Source: Prevotella sp. oral taxon 299 str. F0039 (GTDB lineage Bacteria; Bacteroidota; Bacteroidia; Bacteroidales; Bacteroidaceae). Taken from it: 64,000 nucleotides of DNA. Of the stretch, positions 1 to 9,300 are shown piece after piece; positions within the stretch are counted from its first letter, which is position 1; every line of letters starts with the position of its first letter. The DNA lies in assembly GCF_000163055.2 (NCBI RefSeq), contig NC_022111.1:1054001-1118000 (forward strand). Direction: 5' to 3'. A model generated the notes under the pieces. That model was given only the letters and a program-made list of their open reading frames with translations. It ran no database searches and had not been told where the DNA came from. A program made the translations under genes and the position numbers.

Positions 1-907
1 CAAAGGTGCGTAAACCCTGCTTTATTGCCTCTACGTCAACACCATTAGCGGCTGCTGCCAATGCTGCTGCCAAAGAATTGTATAGATTATGGCGACCAAG
101 AAGTGAGAGTTCTGCTCGTGACATGGTGAATTCTACTGGCTTTTTCACTACAATCTCGCCATTATCTACGCACGCTGCCACGCTGTTTGATGCGTTTTCA
201 GAAAATGTTAGCTGCTGTGCTTCGATGTTATATTTATGCAATTCGGCTGCAACAACATCATCATCTGCCCAATAAACAAAGCTATCGTCTTTCGTTTGGT
301 TTTGAATTATACGCATCTTTGCATCGGTATAAAGTTGCATTTTATACTCATAGCGATCCAAATGGTCGGGGGTGATGTTCAAAAGAACGGCTGTATTGGC
401 ACGAAAATCATACATATCGTCGAGCTGAAACGAGCTAATTTCGATGATATAATATGCATGTGGAGCCTCAGCAACCTGCAAAGCAAGGCTTTTTCCTATG
501 TTTCCTGCAAGCGAAACATCATAACCAGCTTCTTTAAAGATGTGATATATCAACGAAGTGGTGGTGGTTTTGCCATTACTTCCTGTGATACATATCATCT
601 TTGAGTTAGTGTATCTGCCCGCAAACTCAATTTCGCTGATAATAGGAATGTTGCGTTTTGCAATTTCTTTTACCATCGGAACCTCTTTAGGAATACCCGG
701 ACTTTTAATCACTTCGTCTGCATTTAAAATCAATTCAGCAGTGTGTTGTCCCTCTTCCCAAGGTATATTGCGTTTGTTTAGCTGCTCTTTATATTTGTCT
801 TTTATAGGCGATTTATCAGAAACAAAAACGTCGAAACCTTGCTTTTGCGCCAATACTGCAGCTCCAATGCCACTCTCTGCTGCGCCTAAAATTACTATTC
901 TTGCCAT
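1..907 (-). CDS. murD: UDP-N-acetylmuramoylalanine--D-glutamate ligase MurD (C-terminus outside window)
   Basis: Cytoplasmic Mur ligase that adds D-glutamate to UDP-MurNAc-L-Ala in peptidoglycan precursor synthesis. I translated the minus strand from the ATG at 907: about 302 residues are in the window and the frame runs off the left edge, so roughly the last third is missing. The N-terminal nucleotide-binding fold starts MARIVILGAAESG. The ATP P-loop GSNGKTTTT is at residues ~109-117, followed by the central-domain motif NITPDHLDRY. It is the last visible gene of a minus-strand division cluster and lies 99 bp downstream of mraY, the usual Bacteroidetes order. The identification is firm; only completeness is unknown. 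Confidence 0.95.
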   Translation of the reverse strand, partial: MARIVILGAAESGIGAAVLAQKQGFDVFVSDKSPIKDKYKEQLNKRNIPWEEGQHTAELILNADEVIKSPGIPKEVPMVKEIAKRNIPIISEIEFAGRYTNSKMICITGSNGKTTTTSLIYHIFKEAGYDVSLAGNIGKSLALQVAEAPHAYYIIEISSFQLDDMYDFRANTAVLLNITPDHLDRYEYKMQLYTDAKMRIIQNQTKDDSFVYWADDDVVAAELHKYNIEAQQLTFSENASNSVAACVDNGEIVVKKPVEFTMSRAELSLLGRHNLYNSLAAALAAAANGVDVEAIKQGLRTF

Positions 908-1006
908 AATTTGTTATTTCTTCTAATTCTTTTCATGGTGCATGTCGCCTCTATTCACAATGCCATTGCACGAGTCGTCCATGCTTTTCTGAACAAGAAA
1001 ACGATA

Positions 1007-2275
1007 TTATCTAATCTTTAATGTGATGATTGTGAGAGCAGCCAAGATGATGGTTACAATCCAAAAGCGTATAGTTATTTTCGATTCATGATACACTCCG
1101 TGAGGCTTTTTCAATAGATATTTGCAGTCTGGATCAAGCTGTGAGTCTTGAGTTCTAAAGTTATCGTGAATGGGTGTGCGCTTAAATATACGTTGTTTAA
1201 CGCCCTTTCGTTTTCCTAACTTATAGTACCACACTTGCATTATCACGCTTAAGCTCTCTACAAAGAATACTCCACAGAGGATAGGAAGCAACAATTCTTT
1301 GTGAATGATGATGGCTCCCACCGCAATAATACCGCCAATTGTGAGCGAACCTGTATCTCCCATGAATACTTGAGCAGGATAAGCGTTATACCATAAGAAT
1401 CCTATTAGCGCACCAATGAAGGCACAAAAGAACACAACCAGCTCTTGCGAACCTGGTATATACATGATATTCAGGTAAGAAGCAAATTCGATGTGCGAAC
1501 TGACATAAGCCAAAATACCCAGTACAACACCTATAATTGCAGAGTTTCCTGCACATATTCCATCCATACCATCATTGAGATTGGCTCCGTTGCTCACTGC
1601 TGTTACCACCAAAATGGTCATGATAACAAACACAATCCAGCCTGCTGCCACCTTATATTTACCGAAAACGGCAGTTAATCTCGAGTAATCTAGATTGTGA
1701 CCTTTCACAAATGGAATGGTTGTTTTAAGCGATTTACGAGCCTCGGTGCGGTGTTTTATCACCAATTCGCTACCCTCTCGTTTCACAGCAATGTTCTCAT
1801 TCACTTTCACATCGGGTGAAGACCAAAGCACAATGCCCACAATTAAGCCAATACCTATTTGTCCAATGATTTTATATCTACCGCTAAGTCCGTCTTTATT
1901 CTTTTTGAAAATCTTGATAAAGTCGTCCATTCCGCCTAAGAAACCCAACCAAACAGTGGTGATAATCATTAAGATTAGATAGATATTTCGCAAGCGTCCA
2001 AGGAGCAACACGGGAACAAGTATTGCCAAAATAATGATGATTCCACCCATAGAAGGAACGCCAACTTTGTTCACTCCGAATGGATCTATCTCGGCACTAC
2101 GCTGAGTTTCGGTGATTTGTTTACGCTTTAAATACTTAATAAAACGCTCTCCAAACCACGAAGAGATAACTAATGATAAAATCATTGCTAATAAAGCACG
2201 GAACGAAATGTATCCCCAAAGGTGCGAACCAGATATTCCGTATTGCTCTAAAAATCTGAAAAGATAGTATAACAT
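1007..2275 (-). CDS. mraY: Phospho-N-acetylmuramoyl-pentapeptide-transferase MraY
   Basis: Integral membrane enzyme that transfers phospho-MurNAc-pentapeptide to undecaprenyl phosphate, making lipid I. The product has 422 residues, the length usual in Bacteroidetes and longer than the ~360 of E. coli because of an insert between early membrane segments. Family motifs are visible: the catalytic stretch NLNDGMDGICAG in the middle and MGDTGSLTIGG further on, among about ten hydrophobic segments. The C-terminal PIHDNFR matches the conserved PxHHHFE-type region in degenerate form. It lies between murE and murD, all minus strand. The 243-bp gap to murE holds a four-unit 22-bp repeat array, unusual inside this normally compact cluster. 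Confidence 0.96.
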   Translation of the reverse strand: MLYYLFRFLEQYGISGSHLWGYISFRALLAMILSLVISSWFGERFIKYLKRKQITETQRSAEIDPFGVNKVGVPSMGGIIIILAILVPVLLLGRLRNIYLILMIITTVWLGFLGGMDDFIKIFKKNKDGLSGRYKIIGQIGIGLIVGIVLWSSPDVKVNENIAVKREGSELVIKHRTEARKSLKTTIPFVKGHNLDYSRLTAVFGKYKVAAGWIVFVIMTILVVTAVSNGANLNDGMDGICAGNSAIIGVVLGILAYVSSHIEFASYLNIMYIPGSQELVVFFCAFIGALIGFLWYNAYPAQVFMGDTGSLTIGGIIAVGAIIIHKELLLPILCGVFFVESLSVIMQVWYYKLGKRKGVKQRIFKRTPIHDNFRTQDSQLDPDCKYLLKKPHGVYHESKITIRFWIVTIILAALTIITLKIR

Positions 2276-2337
2276 ATTGTCTTTATTTTACTACTTGTAT
2301 TTCTTTCGTTCTATAAATCGTTTGTAGGCAGTTGCTA

Positions 2338-2425
2338 ATTGCATTGAGTTTACACTTCAATTGCATTGCTTTTACACCTCAAAAGCTATGCTATTACACG
2401 CTAAAAGCAATGAGTTTGCACGCCA
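2338..2425 (+). repeat. 22-bp tandem repeat array A (4 units)
   Basis: Four head-to-tail 22-bp units start at 2338, 2360, 2382 and 2404, fitting AWWGCAWTG then CWWTTRNNNNNYA on the + strand. The array lies between murE and mraY, inside a minus-strand operon, so it would be transcribed in the reverse sense. Units 2 and 3 can pair (CATTGCTTTT against AAAAGCTATG, 9 of 10, loop 7). Confidence 0.85.
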
Positions 2426-2518
2426 AATAATAAGAGGTGTTTTCCCTTTAGATAAGAGACGATGCGTTGATGCGATAAACACTGCAATGGAACAACGTTT
2501 CAACTGCCAATGGAACAC

Positions 2519-3973
2519 TTAGTCGTTCTGAAAAATTTCGTATAGAACTTCTTTATCGTTAAAGTGATGTTTCACTCCATTTATCTCTTGATAGTCTTCG
2601 TGTCCCTTTCCTGCTACCAACACAACATCGCCCTTTTGTGCCAAAGAACAAGCGGTTCTGATAGCCTCTTTGCGGTCTACTATGGTTAAAGTCTTTTTCA
2701 ACTGAGCGTTGTTCAAGCCTTCTTTCATATCGTTTAGAATGTCTTGTGGGTCTTCAAAACGTGGGTTGTCGCTGGTTAAAATCACCTTGTCGCTTTGTTT
2801 TACTGCCTCTTGAGCCATCAATGGGCGTTTTCCTTTATCACGATTTCCGCCTGCTCCGCACACAGTTATCACCTTTCCTTTGCCATTTAGCACATCGTGA
2901 ATGGCTAAAAGCACGTTTTCGAGGGCGTCGGGTGTATGTGCATAGTCTACAATACAGGTGAATCCTTCGGGCGAATAGATGGGTTCAAGTCGTCCACTAA
3001 CGCTCTGTAGGGTGCTGAGTGCAAGGAGAATGTTTTCTGGTTGTTGTTGAAGCATGACCGAAGCACCATACACTGCGAGCAGATTACTTACATTAAACTT
3101 ACCGATAAAGCGCACGCCTACTTCTCTTCCATCGATTTCTAGGTACATACCTTCAAAGTGACACTCAATGATTCGTGCCTTAAAATCAGCCAAAGAACGT
3201 GCGCTATAGGTCTTAACTGTCGCCTTTGTGTTCTGCACCATGTACATTCCATTCTTGTCATCTGCATTGGTTATGGCAAAAGAAGTTTTGGGTAAGCTAT
3301 CGAAGAAGGCTTTCTTTGCATCTCGATAGTTCTCGAAGGTTTTATGATAATCTAAGTGGTCACGAGTGAGATTGGTGAAGATTCCGCCTGCAAAGTGTAG
3401 TCCTGCAATGCGTTTTTGGGCAATTGCGTGCGACGAGCACTCCATAAATACATAGTCGCAACCTGCTTCTACCATTCTAGATAATAAGTAATTGAGTGCT
3501 ATTGGGTCTGGTGTTGTGTGGTCGGCAGGCACTGCTTCGTCTTCAATATAATTGCAAACGGTTGATAACAGACCGCACTTGTAGCCTAATTTTCTAAACA
3601 GATTATATAATAATGTGGCGATTGTTGTTTTGCCATTGGTACCTGTTACACCTACTAACTTTACCTTTTTAGATGGTTCTCCATAGAAAATGGTGGCAAC
3701 AACTCCTGCTGCTTGCGTTGTATCTTGTACCTGAATGTAGGTTACATGTGGGGCTTTCACTTCGGGAAGGTCTTCACATAACACTGCAACAGCTCCTTTT
3801 TCGATAGCTGTTTCGATGTAACGATGTCCATCAACTTGTGTTCCTTTCACGGCAATAAATAAGTGATTAGCTTCTATTTTGCGTGAATCGATGTTTACAC
3901 CGACTATCTCTTTGTTTGCATCTCCAATGATTTCGATTGGTTTAATGCTAGAAATAAGCTTACTTATTATCAT
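2519..3973 (-). CDS. murE: UDP-MurNAc-L-Ala-D-Glu--meso-diaminopimelate ligase MurE
   Basis: Cytoplasmic Mur ligase that adds the third stem-peptide residue. The 484-residue product has the N-terminal UDP-substrate domain, the P-loop GTNGKTT at residues ~111-117, the [10 protein letters not shown] central motif and the C-terminal signature SDNPRFEDP near residue 400. The DNPR motif marks ligases that use meso-diaminopimelate, so this peptidoglycan is predicted to be DAP-type. It lies between ftsI (upstream, 102-bp gap) and mraY on the same strand. Nothing in the reading frame looks unusual. Confidence 0.97.
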   Translation of the reverse strand: MIISKLISSIKPIEIIGDANKEIVGVNIDSRKIEANHLFIAVKGTQVDGHRYIETAIEKGAVAVLCEDLPEVKAPHVTYIQVQDTTQAAGVVATIFYGEPSKKVKLVGVTGTNGKTTIATLLYNLFRKLGYKCGLLSTVCNYIEDEAVPADHTTPDPIALNYLLSRMVEAGCDYVFMECSSHAIAQKRIAGLHFAGGIFTNLTRDHLDYHKTFENYRDAKKAFFDSLPKTSFAITNADDKNGMYMVQNTKATVKTYSARSLADFKARIIECHFEGMYLEIDGREVGVRFIGKFNVSNLLAVYGASVMLQQQPENILLALSTLQSVSGRLEPIYSPEGFTCIVDYAHTPDALENVLLAIHDVLNGKGKVITVCGAGGNRDKGKRPLMAQEAVKQSDKVILTSDNPRFEDPQDILNDMKEGLNNAQLKKTLTIVDRKEAIRTACSLAQKGDVVLVAGKGHEDYQEINGVKHHFNDKEVLYEIFQND

Positions 3974-4075
3974 ATTTCGTATTTTACTTGATTTCTTTTT
4001 ATTTCCTAATAACGCCCTTCTGTATTTGGAAGGATGAGTCTTTGCAAACGAATGGGCGTTGGGTTGATTGCTGTT

Positions 4076-6232
4076 TTATTCTAAAGTGAGTTCGCAAAGA
4101 GAACCTTTCACAATGCGATGTCCTGCAGCTAAACTCTGTTTCACTACCTTTCCTCGTCCTATGATGCGTGTTCTCACGCCTCTACTCTCTAACAAATACA
4201 CGGCATCTCGTGCGCCCATACCCATCACATCGGGCACAAATGCACTGCCAAACTGCTTTACTCGCTCTAAACGAAGGGCTGTTTGACTGGTTGGTTGCGC
4301 CTTTCCCCATACGGGTTTGCTATTGGTTGGCACATTGAACCATGGCGATTGTATCTTAATGCCTAACTTATCTAAAACGTATGTGCTTGACAATACGTTG
4401 CCAATCTTCACTTCTGGAATAAATATAGATGATGAGTCACGAGCATCTTTAATGTCTAATTTGATGTTTTGAGCCATTATTCCTTCTGAAATTTGATGGA
4501 AAACAGGACCACACATACCACCTCCTGAGGCAGGAAGACCAGACTTTTGAATACAAACAATGCAACTATAACGTGGGTTATCGGCTGGGAAAAAGCCTGC
4601 AAAACTTAATAAATAATCCATCATTCCAGACTTATAGCCCGCAACTCCTTTGGACATTTGAGCCGTTCCCGTCTTTCCTGCAACCTTAAAGGATTTAGAT
4701 CCTGCCTTTTTTCCTAATCCATAGTGCACCACATACTCCAAAACCTCTTGCATTTTCTTAATACTTTGAGGCTTTGCAATTTGCTCTCGCAACACTATTG
4801 GGTCAAACTCCTGAAGCACTTCACCATTCTTTACTACCTGTTTAACAAACCTTGGTTGCATCATCTTACCGCCATTGGCTATCGCATTGTAAAAAGTTAA
4901 GGTTGAAATAGGTGGTATCTGTGTTTCATAACCAATACTCATCCATGGCAATGCAGTGTTACTCCAGTTCAACCACTGCCCATTTGGAGCCTTTTTAGGC
5001 ATTCTTATACGAGCAGAAGATGCGCCTAAGAGAGGGATGTGCAAGTTGTCTGCAATACCAGTTCTATATATTCCTTTCACAAAACGCTCGGGTTCATCAT
5101 GATAAAACTTATCTATTATACGACTAACACCAATATTTGAGCTCACCATTAGCGACTTTGTGAAAGTAAGTGTGCCGTAACCACCACGTCTCCAGTTGTG
5201 ATCTTTCATCTCTCTACCATACATTGGCCACACACCTCCGCCTGTTTCAACCACATAAGAGGTGTCAACATGTCCTTCATCCAATGCAACTAGCATCGAA
5301 GCAACCTTAAATACCGATCCAGGTTCAAGCAAATCGCTCACAGCATGATTCTTTCTTTCTCGATATTGACCATCACCACAACGCTCCATATTCACTATTG
5401 CCTTGATATCTCCAGTCTTAACCTCCATCACAATGGCAACTCCTACGTTTCCATTAATTTCCTTTAGCTCGTTAATAACAGAGCGTTCGGCTAAGTCTTG
5501 AATACCAACATCGATTGTAGTAACGATGTCTAAGCCGTCAACAGGAGCCTTTACAGGAATGTCTAAGAATTTATTAAGCACCTTTCTACGGTGATTTATT
5601 CCATCAGTTCCACGCAGAATGGAATCATAAGACAATTCTAAACCAAAGCGAGCTGTATCTTTTGCACCATACATCTCGCCTATTGTACGACCTGCTAACG
5701 AGCCATAAGGACGCTGACGAGCATTAAATTCTTCAAAATGAAAGCCTCCTTTATATTGAGCTAAGCGGAAAATGGGTAATGCTTTCACGTCGGTAAACAC
5801 GTTATAGTTTACCCTTGAGGGCCAAATAGGCCAGTGACGACTTTCCTTTTTATATCCTTCTTGAAGATAAGTCTTAAATTCTTGTGCTGATTTTGAGGGG
5901 AAGATCTGATTCAATCCCTTTGAGATAGAGTCGAGCTTTACATTCCATAGTGAGTCATTTTTTGCATCTTTTATTGCTTTGAAGTCGACATATAGCTTAT
6001 ATTCGGGCAAAGAACTTGCCATTAAACGCCCATCACTACTTAAAATATTACCTCTTGTGGGTTTCACTGGCACGCTATCTCGTTTCACACGATCAGCCAC
6101 TTGCATCCAATATCCATGCTGAGCAGTCATAATATACATTGCTTTCAAAAGTACACTAATGCTCAACAGCACCATAACCCACACAAAAGCTTTATATCGG
6201 GGAATTACTTTTTTATAATTAAACTTGCTCAT
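4076..6232 (-). CDS. ftsI: Division-specific penicillin-binding protein FtsI (PBP3-type)
   Basis: Septal peptidoglycan transpeptidase. The 718-residue product has one N-terminal membrane anchor (~16-36), then the PBP dimerisation domain and the transpeptidase domain. The three catalytic motifs are visible: SVFK at 306-309, SSN at 364-366 and KTG at 520-522. A single PASTA-like domain closes the protein (FVPDVMGMGARDAVYLLE onward), as in many Bacteroidetes FtsI. The start overlaps the ftsL stop by 4 nt (ATGA), indicating translational coupling; FtsL recruits this enzyme to the septum. Confidence 0.96.
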   Translation of the reverse strand: MSKFNYKKVIPRYKAFVWVMVLLSISVLLKAMYIMTAQHGYWMQVADRVKRDSVPVKPTRGNILSSDGRLMASSLPEYKLYVDFKAIKDAKNDSLWNVKLDSISKGLNQIFPSKSAQEFKTYLQEGYKKESRHWPIWPSRVNYNVFTDVKALPIFRLAQYKGGFHFEEFNARQRPYGSLAGRTIGEMYGAKDTARFGLELSYDSILRGTDGINHRRKVLNKFLDIPVKAPVDGLDIVTTIDVGIQDLAERSVINELKEINGNVGVAIVMEVKTGDIKAIVNMERCGDGQYRERKNHAVSDLLEPGSVFKVASMLVALDEGHVDTSYVVETGGGVWPMYGREMKDHNWRRGGYGTLTFTKSLMVSSNIGVSRIIDKFYHDEPERFVKGIYRTGIADNLHIPLLGASSARIRMPKKAPNGQWLNWSNTALPWMSIGYETQIPPISTLTFYNAIANGGKMMQPRFVKQVVKNGEVLQEFDPIVLREQIAKPQSIKKMQEVLEYVVHYGLGKKAGSKSFKVAGKTGTAQMSKGVAGYKSGMMDYLLSFAGFFPADNPRYSCIVCIQKSGLPASGGGMCGPVFHQISEGIMAQNIKLDIKDARDSSSIFIPEVKIGNVLSSTYVLDKLGIKIQSPWFNVPTNSKPVWGKAQPTSQTALRLERVKQFGSAFVPDVMGMGARDAVYLLESRGVRTRIIGRGKVVKQSLAAGHRIVKGSLCELTLE

Positions 6233-6753
6233 TCTTCTGGAATTGTTATGATATAAGGAGGGTCACTTGCTATTTTTATTGTGCTATCGTTATTGTTTTT
6301 AAGCATCTCAAGCACATTACTTTCTCGGCTTTTCTCGGTTAATTCGCTACTACTCGACAAGGCTTTATACTTTGCATCTTGCAGTTCTTTCTTCAATTTG
6401 TCATACTCTATCATTTGTTGTTGATATCTATAACCATTGGCAATGTATAGAAATATAAAGAAAGTGATAAGCACTATCAACCAAATTTGGCGTCGAAGAA
6501 TGGCTGCAATAAGGATATCACCACCCAAGACAGTTTGAATTGTGAAGTTTTTATTCATAGGACGCTCGTCTTCTATCGCCCTATTTTCTATAATTTCCTT
6601 TAGAGTTGGCAATTCTTCTTTTGCCTCTTGTGTGCTATCAACAACATCATTTTTAGTTGCTTGTAGCGTCTTTGCCGCCTCATCAAGTGCTTCTTGCGGA
6701 ATTTCTACCACATCAATCACTTCTAAGGGTTTATTTGTTTCTGTCTCTTTCAT
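6229..6753 (-). CDS. ftsL: FtsL-like cell division protein
   Basis: Small bitopic division protein of 174 residues. It has a charged cytoplasmic N-terminus of ~85 residues, one hydrophobic segment (IWLIVLITFFIFLYIANG, ~90-107), then a short periplasmic helix of coiled-coil character (QQQMIEYDKLKKELQDAKYKAL). FtsL proteins are poorly conserved, so the call rests on this topology and on the position between rsmH and ftsI. The N-terminus is longer than in E. coli FtsL, as is common in Bacteroidetes. It overlaps both neighbours by 4 nt, so the three genes are translationally coupled. Confidence 0.85.
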   Translation of the reverse strand: MKETETNKPLEVIDVVEIPQEALDEAAKTLQATKNDVVDSTQEAKEELPTLKEIIENRAIEDERPMNKNFTIQTVLGGDILIAAILRRQIWLIVLITFFIFLYIANGYRYQQQMIEYDKLKKELQDAKYKALSSSSELTEKSRESNVLEMLKNNNDSTIKIASDPPYIITIPEE

Positions 6754-7709
6754 TTCTTTTCTGCAATTCTTAGTTTTGCACTTCTACTGCGAGGGTTCTG
6801 TTCTTGTTCTTCGTCTGTGGGCACAATCACTTTGTTATTGATGAGCTTAAACGGTGTATTGATACATCCAAAGAAGTCTTGTTCTATCTTTCCCTCTATA
6901 TTTCCTGCTTTCATTATGTTCTTAACGATACGATCTTCGAGTGAATGATAGGTGATAACGCTCAGTCTTCCTCCTGGTTTTAGCATGTCGACAACGCTCA
7001 TTAGTAATTCTTTTAGAGCCGACATTTCGCCGTTCACCTCTATTCTTAGTGCCTGAAACAGCTTTGCAAGGTCTTTCTTTTCACGTTCTCTTTTGAATAA
7101 AGGCTCTACAACAGCAATAAAATCGCCCGTTGTTTCAATCCTTTTTTCTTGTCTTGCCTTCACCAAAAGCGATGCTATCTTGCGTGAATTCTTTAGTTCT
7201 CCATAAAGATAGAATATGTCTGCCAATGCTTCTTCGGCATAATTGTTCACAATATCGGCTGCTGTTCTCGACGAACGTTTATTCATTCGCATGTCAAGGG
7301 GCGACTCAAAGCGGAACGAGAAGCCACGACTTTCATCGTCGAAGTGATGACTCGATACCCCAAGGTCTGCCAACAAGCCGTCTATTTGCTCTACACCATG
7401 ATAGCGCATCCAGTTCTTTAAGTATCTAAAGTTTGAACGAACAAAGGTGAAACGCTCGTCTTTCAACAGGTCGTCGCCATGATTTTGTTTTAGATTGGCT
7501 TCGGCATCAGCATCTTGATCAAAGCTATAAAGGTGTGCATTGACATCTAATCGTTTCAGAATTTCATGTGAATGTCCGCCTCCACCCATCGTAACATCAA
7601 CATAAATGCCACCTGGTTGAATATTTAATCCATCAATACTTTCGTTCAAAAGCACTGGTATATGATATGTTTCTGCCGTCTTTACCATTCGTTTCTTTTG
7701 TTTACACAA
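6750..7709 (-). CDS. rsmH: 16S rRNA (cytosine-1402-N4)-methyltransferase RsmH (MraW)
   Basis: Methylates C1402 of 16S rRNA in the ribosomal P site. The 319-residue product has the family opening HIPVLLNESIDGL, the SAM-binding motif VDVTMGGGGHS, the ADLGVSSHHFDD stretch and the C-terminal NPRSRSAKLR tail. A second in-frame ATG at 7688 (MVKTAETYHIPVL) is closer to the usual family start and may be the real one. It is the first gene of this division cluster. The normal upstream partner mraZ is not present between here and the next genes; an IS element occupies that side. Confidence 0.95.
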   Translation of the reverse strand: MCKQKKRMVKTAETYHIPVLLNESIDGLNIQPGGIYVDVTMGGGGHSHEILKRLDVNAHLYSFDQDADAEANLKQNHGDDLLKDERFTFVRSNFRYLKNWMRYHGVEQIDGLLADLGVSSHHFDDESRGFSFRFESPLDMRMNKRSSRTAADIVNNYAEEALADIFYLYGELKNSRKIASLLVKARQEKRIETTGDFIAVVEPLFKREREKKDLAKLFQALRIEVNGEMSALKELLMSVVDMLKPGGRLSVITYHSLEDRIVKNIMKAGNIEGKIEQDFFGCINTPFKLINNKVIVPTDEEQEQNPRSRSAKLRIAEKK

Positions 7710-7862
7710 GATTGTTGTGCGTAACTTGGTTGTATTGTTGCATCACTAGGAAATAACATTCTGAATAATACAACTCCAAAACTCCGCCTTATAATGTTTC
7801 ATCGAGCTTTTATGCTTCCTAAGAAACATATTATTGTCTTACACATACTTGTATTTGGGTTT

Positions 7863-7870
7863 CAAAGTTA
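7863..7870 (-). promoter_or_regulatory. Putative -7 box of the rsmH-led division cluster
   Basis: On the minus strand the sequence is TAACTTTG, a match to the Bacteroidetes -7 consensus TAnnTTTG, about 155 nt upstream of rsmH and between it and the IS. No clear -33 TTTG is visible. It suggests that the insertion left the cluster with its own promoter. Confidence 0.45.
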
Positions 7871-7966
7871 CTGCTTTTTCCCTACATTTCTCTACTTTAA
7901 GATGGTATTATTATCATTTTCTTTACAGAATATTGATTTCTATAAATTACATTGAAAAATTATTAT

Positions 7967-9220
7967 GAGACCTCTGCAAAACCTACTATCCTCTCAATTT
8001 TCACCCATATACTCTTAGAAGAATGAATATTTTTGACCAAAAGATGCCGTTGAAAGTTACTTTTTGAGTAGATAACAATCTTTTATCGGTGTATTTTCAT
8101 ATTATCTGATAGAATTTGACACAATAATCCCAGGCGTTCGGTATAAGTTGTAGGCAATGGATTCCATAATATGCTGCGCATGTGTTTTTGAAAGTCCGAC
8201 GTATCTTGCTATTCCAGCACCAAACCATCTATGCATAGAACCAAAGGAACGTTCTACTTTGTAGCGTATCTTACTTCTCGCAACGTTGATACGCTGCTGC
8301 CTTTCAGTAATTTCATGTCCTCTTGTTCCCTTATGCATGATACGGCATTTAAGTTTCATACGTTTGAGGGTTTCTTTGTTCTCCATCGAGTCATATCCTT
8401 TATCGGCATAAACAAGTGCTTTCCGTGGTAGCTTGGCTTTCTTCAGAGGTGTTTCTAAGTGTTTCATATAACTTTCATTGGCAGCTGTCGTTTCCTCGGC
8501 AAGCACCATTCCGTTTTCATCCGTTACCGTGTGACGCTTGTAACCGAAGTGGAGCTTTCCCATCTTCTTTACCCAACGGGCTTCTGTATCTACGTTAGGC
8601 CTGACAACTTCTTTGAGCATGGCTTTCTCAGAAGCCTCTATGTTCTCATCCTCTTTTCTATCCTCAACGACCTCATAGCTCTTACGTCCGTGGGGGCGGC
8701 GGGGAGAATTCGTAATGCCGGCATCAATAATGGCACCACGCTTAACAATGATTCCTTTAGCTTCCAATTGCCGATTAAACTCCGCAAGAAGCGTATCATA
8801 CAAATCTGCTTCAACAAGAATGTTGCGAAAGCGGCACACGGTAATACTATCAGGAACAATATCCTCCATGCCAATACCTGCAAAGCGGCTAAAAGACTGG
8901 CGGTCGTTAACCTGATCTTCAACTTCTCCGTCACTCAGACCATACCAAGTGCGGAGTAATCCAATCTTGAATAAAACAAGGCTGTCATAGCTGGGCCGGC
9001 CGGTAGACTTATAGCCTTTTGTATAAGCCACCTCTATTATAGCACGAATAGGTGTCCAATCAATGACTATATTTATTTGTGAAAAGAATGTCTGCTTGAC
9101 CTTTCTTTCACCAAGGAATAGATCAGCAAAACTGGGAGAGGATAACTTCTGTTTCATACCATAAAGGTACAAAAAATATTTAAGAAAGACAAATTATAGG
9201 AGGAGTTTTGCAGAGGTCTT
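7967..9220 (-). mobile_element. IS5-family insertion sequence (~1.25 kb)
   Basis: One complete transposase gene is enclosed by 15-bp perfect terminal inverted repeats: AGACCTCTGCAAAAC at 7968-7982 and its complement at 9205-9219. The left end reads GAGACC, common among Bacteroidetes IS5-type elements; the right end differs at the outermost base. No convincing target-site duplication is visible, so outer borders are good to a base or two. The element separates the division cluster from the efflux operon, and both terminal repeats and transposase look intact, so it may be active. Confidence 0.9.
8102..9157 (-). CDS. IS5-family DDE transposase
   Basis: Cuts and joins the element ends during transposition. 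I took the ATG at 9157 (MKQKLSSPSF), giving 351 residues; an in-frame TTG lies 15 nt upstream. The N-terminal DUF772-type domain covers ~15-110 (KQTFFSQINIVIDW through SITVCRFRN). The DDE residues appear as D in IIDAGITNSPRR, D in YADKGYDS, and E in the YKVERSFGSMHRWF block, which matches the Y-R-E-K signature of the IS4/IS5 superfamily. The frame is uninterrupted. It faces away from the efflux operon promoter. Confidence 0.95.
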   Translation of the reverse strand: MKQKLSSPSFADLFLGERKVKQTFFSQINIVIDWTPIRAIIEVAYTKGYKSTGRPSYDSLVLFKIGLLRTWYGLSDGEVEDQVNDRQSFSRFAGIGMEDIVPDSITVCRFRNILVEADLYDTLLAEFNRQLEAKGIIVKRGAIIDAGITNSPRRPHGRKSYEVVEDRKEDENIEASEKAMLKEVVRPNVDTEARWVKKMGKLHFGYKRHTVTDENGMVLAEETTAANESYMKHLETPLKKAKLPRKALVYADKGYDSMENKETLKRMKLKCRIMHKGTRGHEITERQQRINVARSKIRYKVERSFGSMHRWFGAGIARYVGLSKTHAQHIMESIAYNLYRTPGIIVSNSIR

Positions 9221-9300
9221 AATATGTTTGCCTCTGAGAAAATTAGTGATTACGAATAAATCATTCAAAAAAAATCATTTGCTTTTATGCCTGATGAGCC

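Noticed and set aside
7710..7966. A remnant of mraZ upstream of rsmH
   Set aside because: Scanning the interval by eye on the minus strand gave no MraZ-like motif; only a -7 box is evident.
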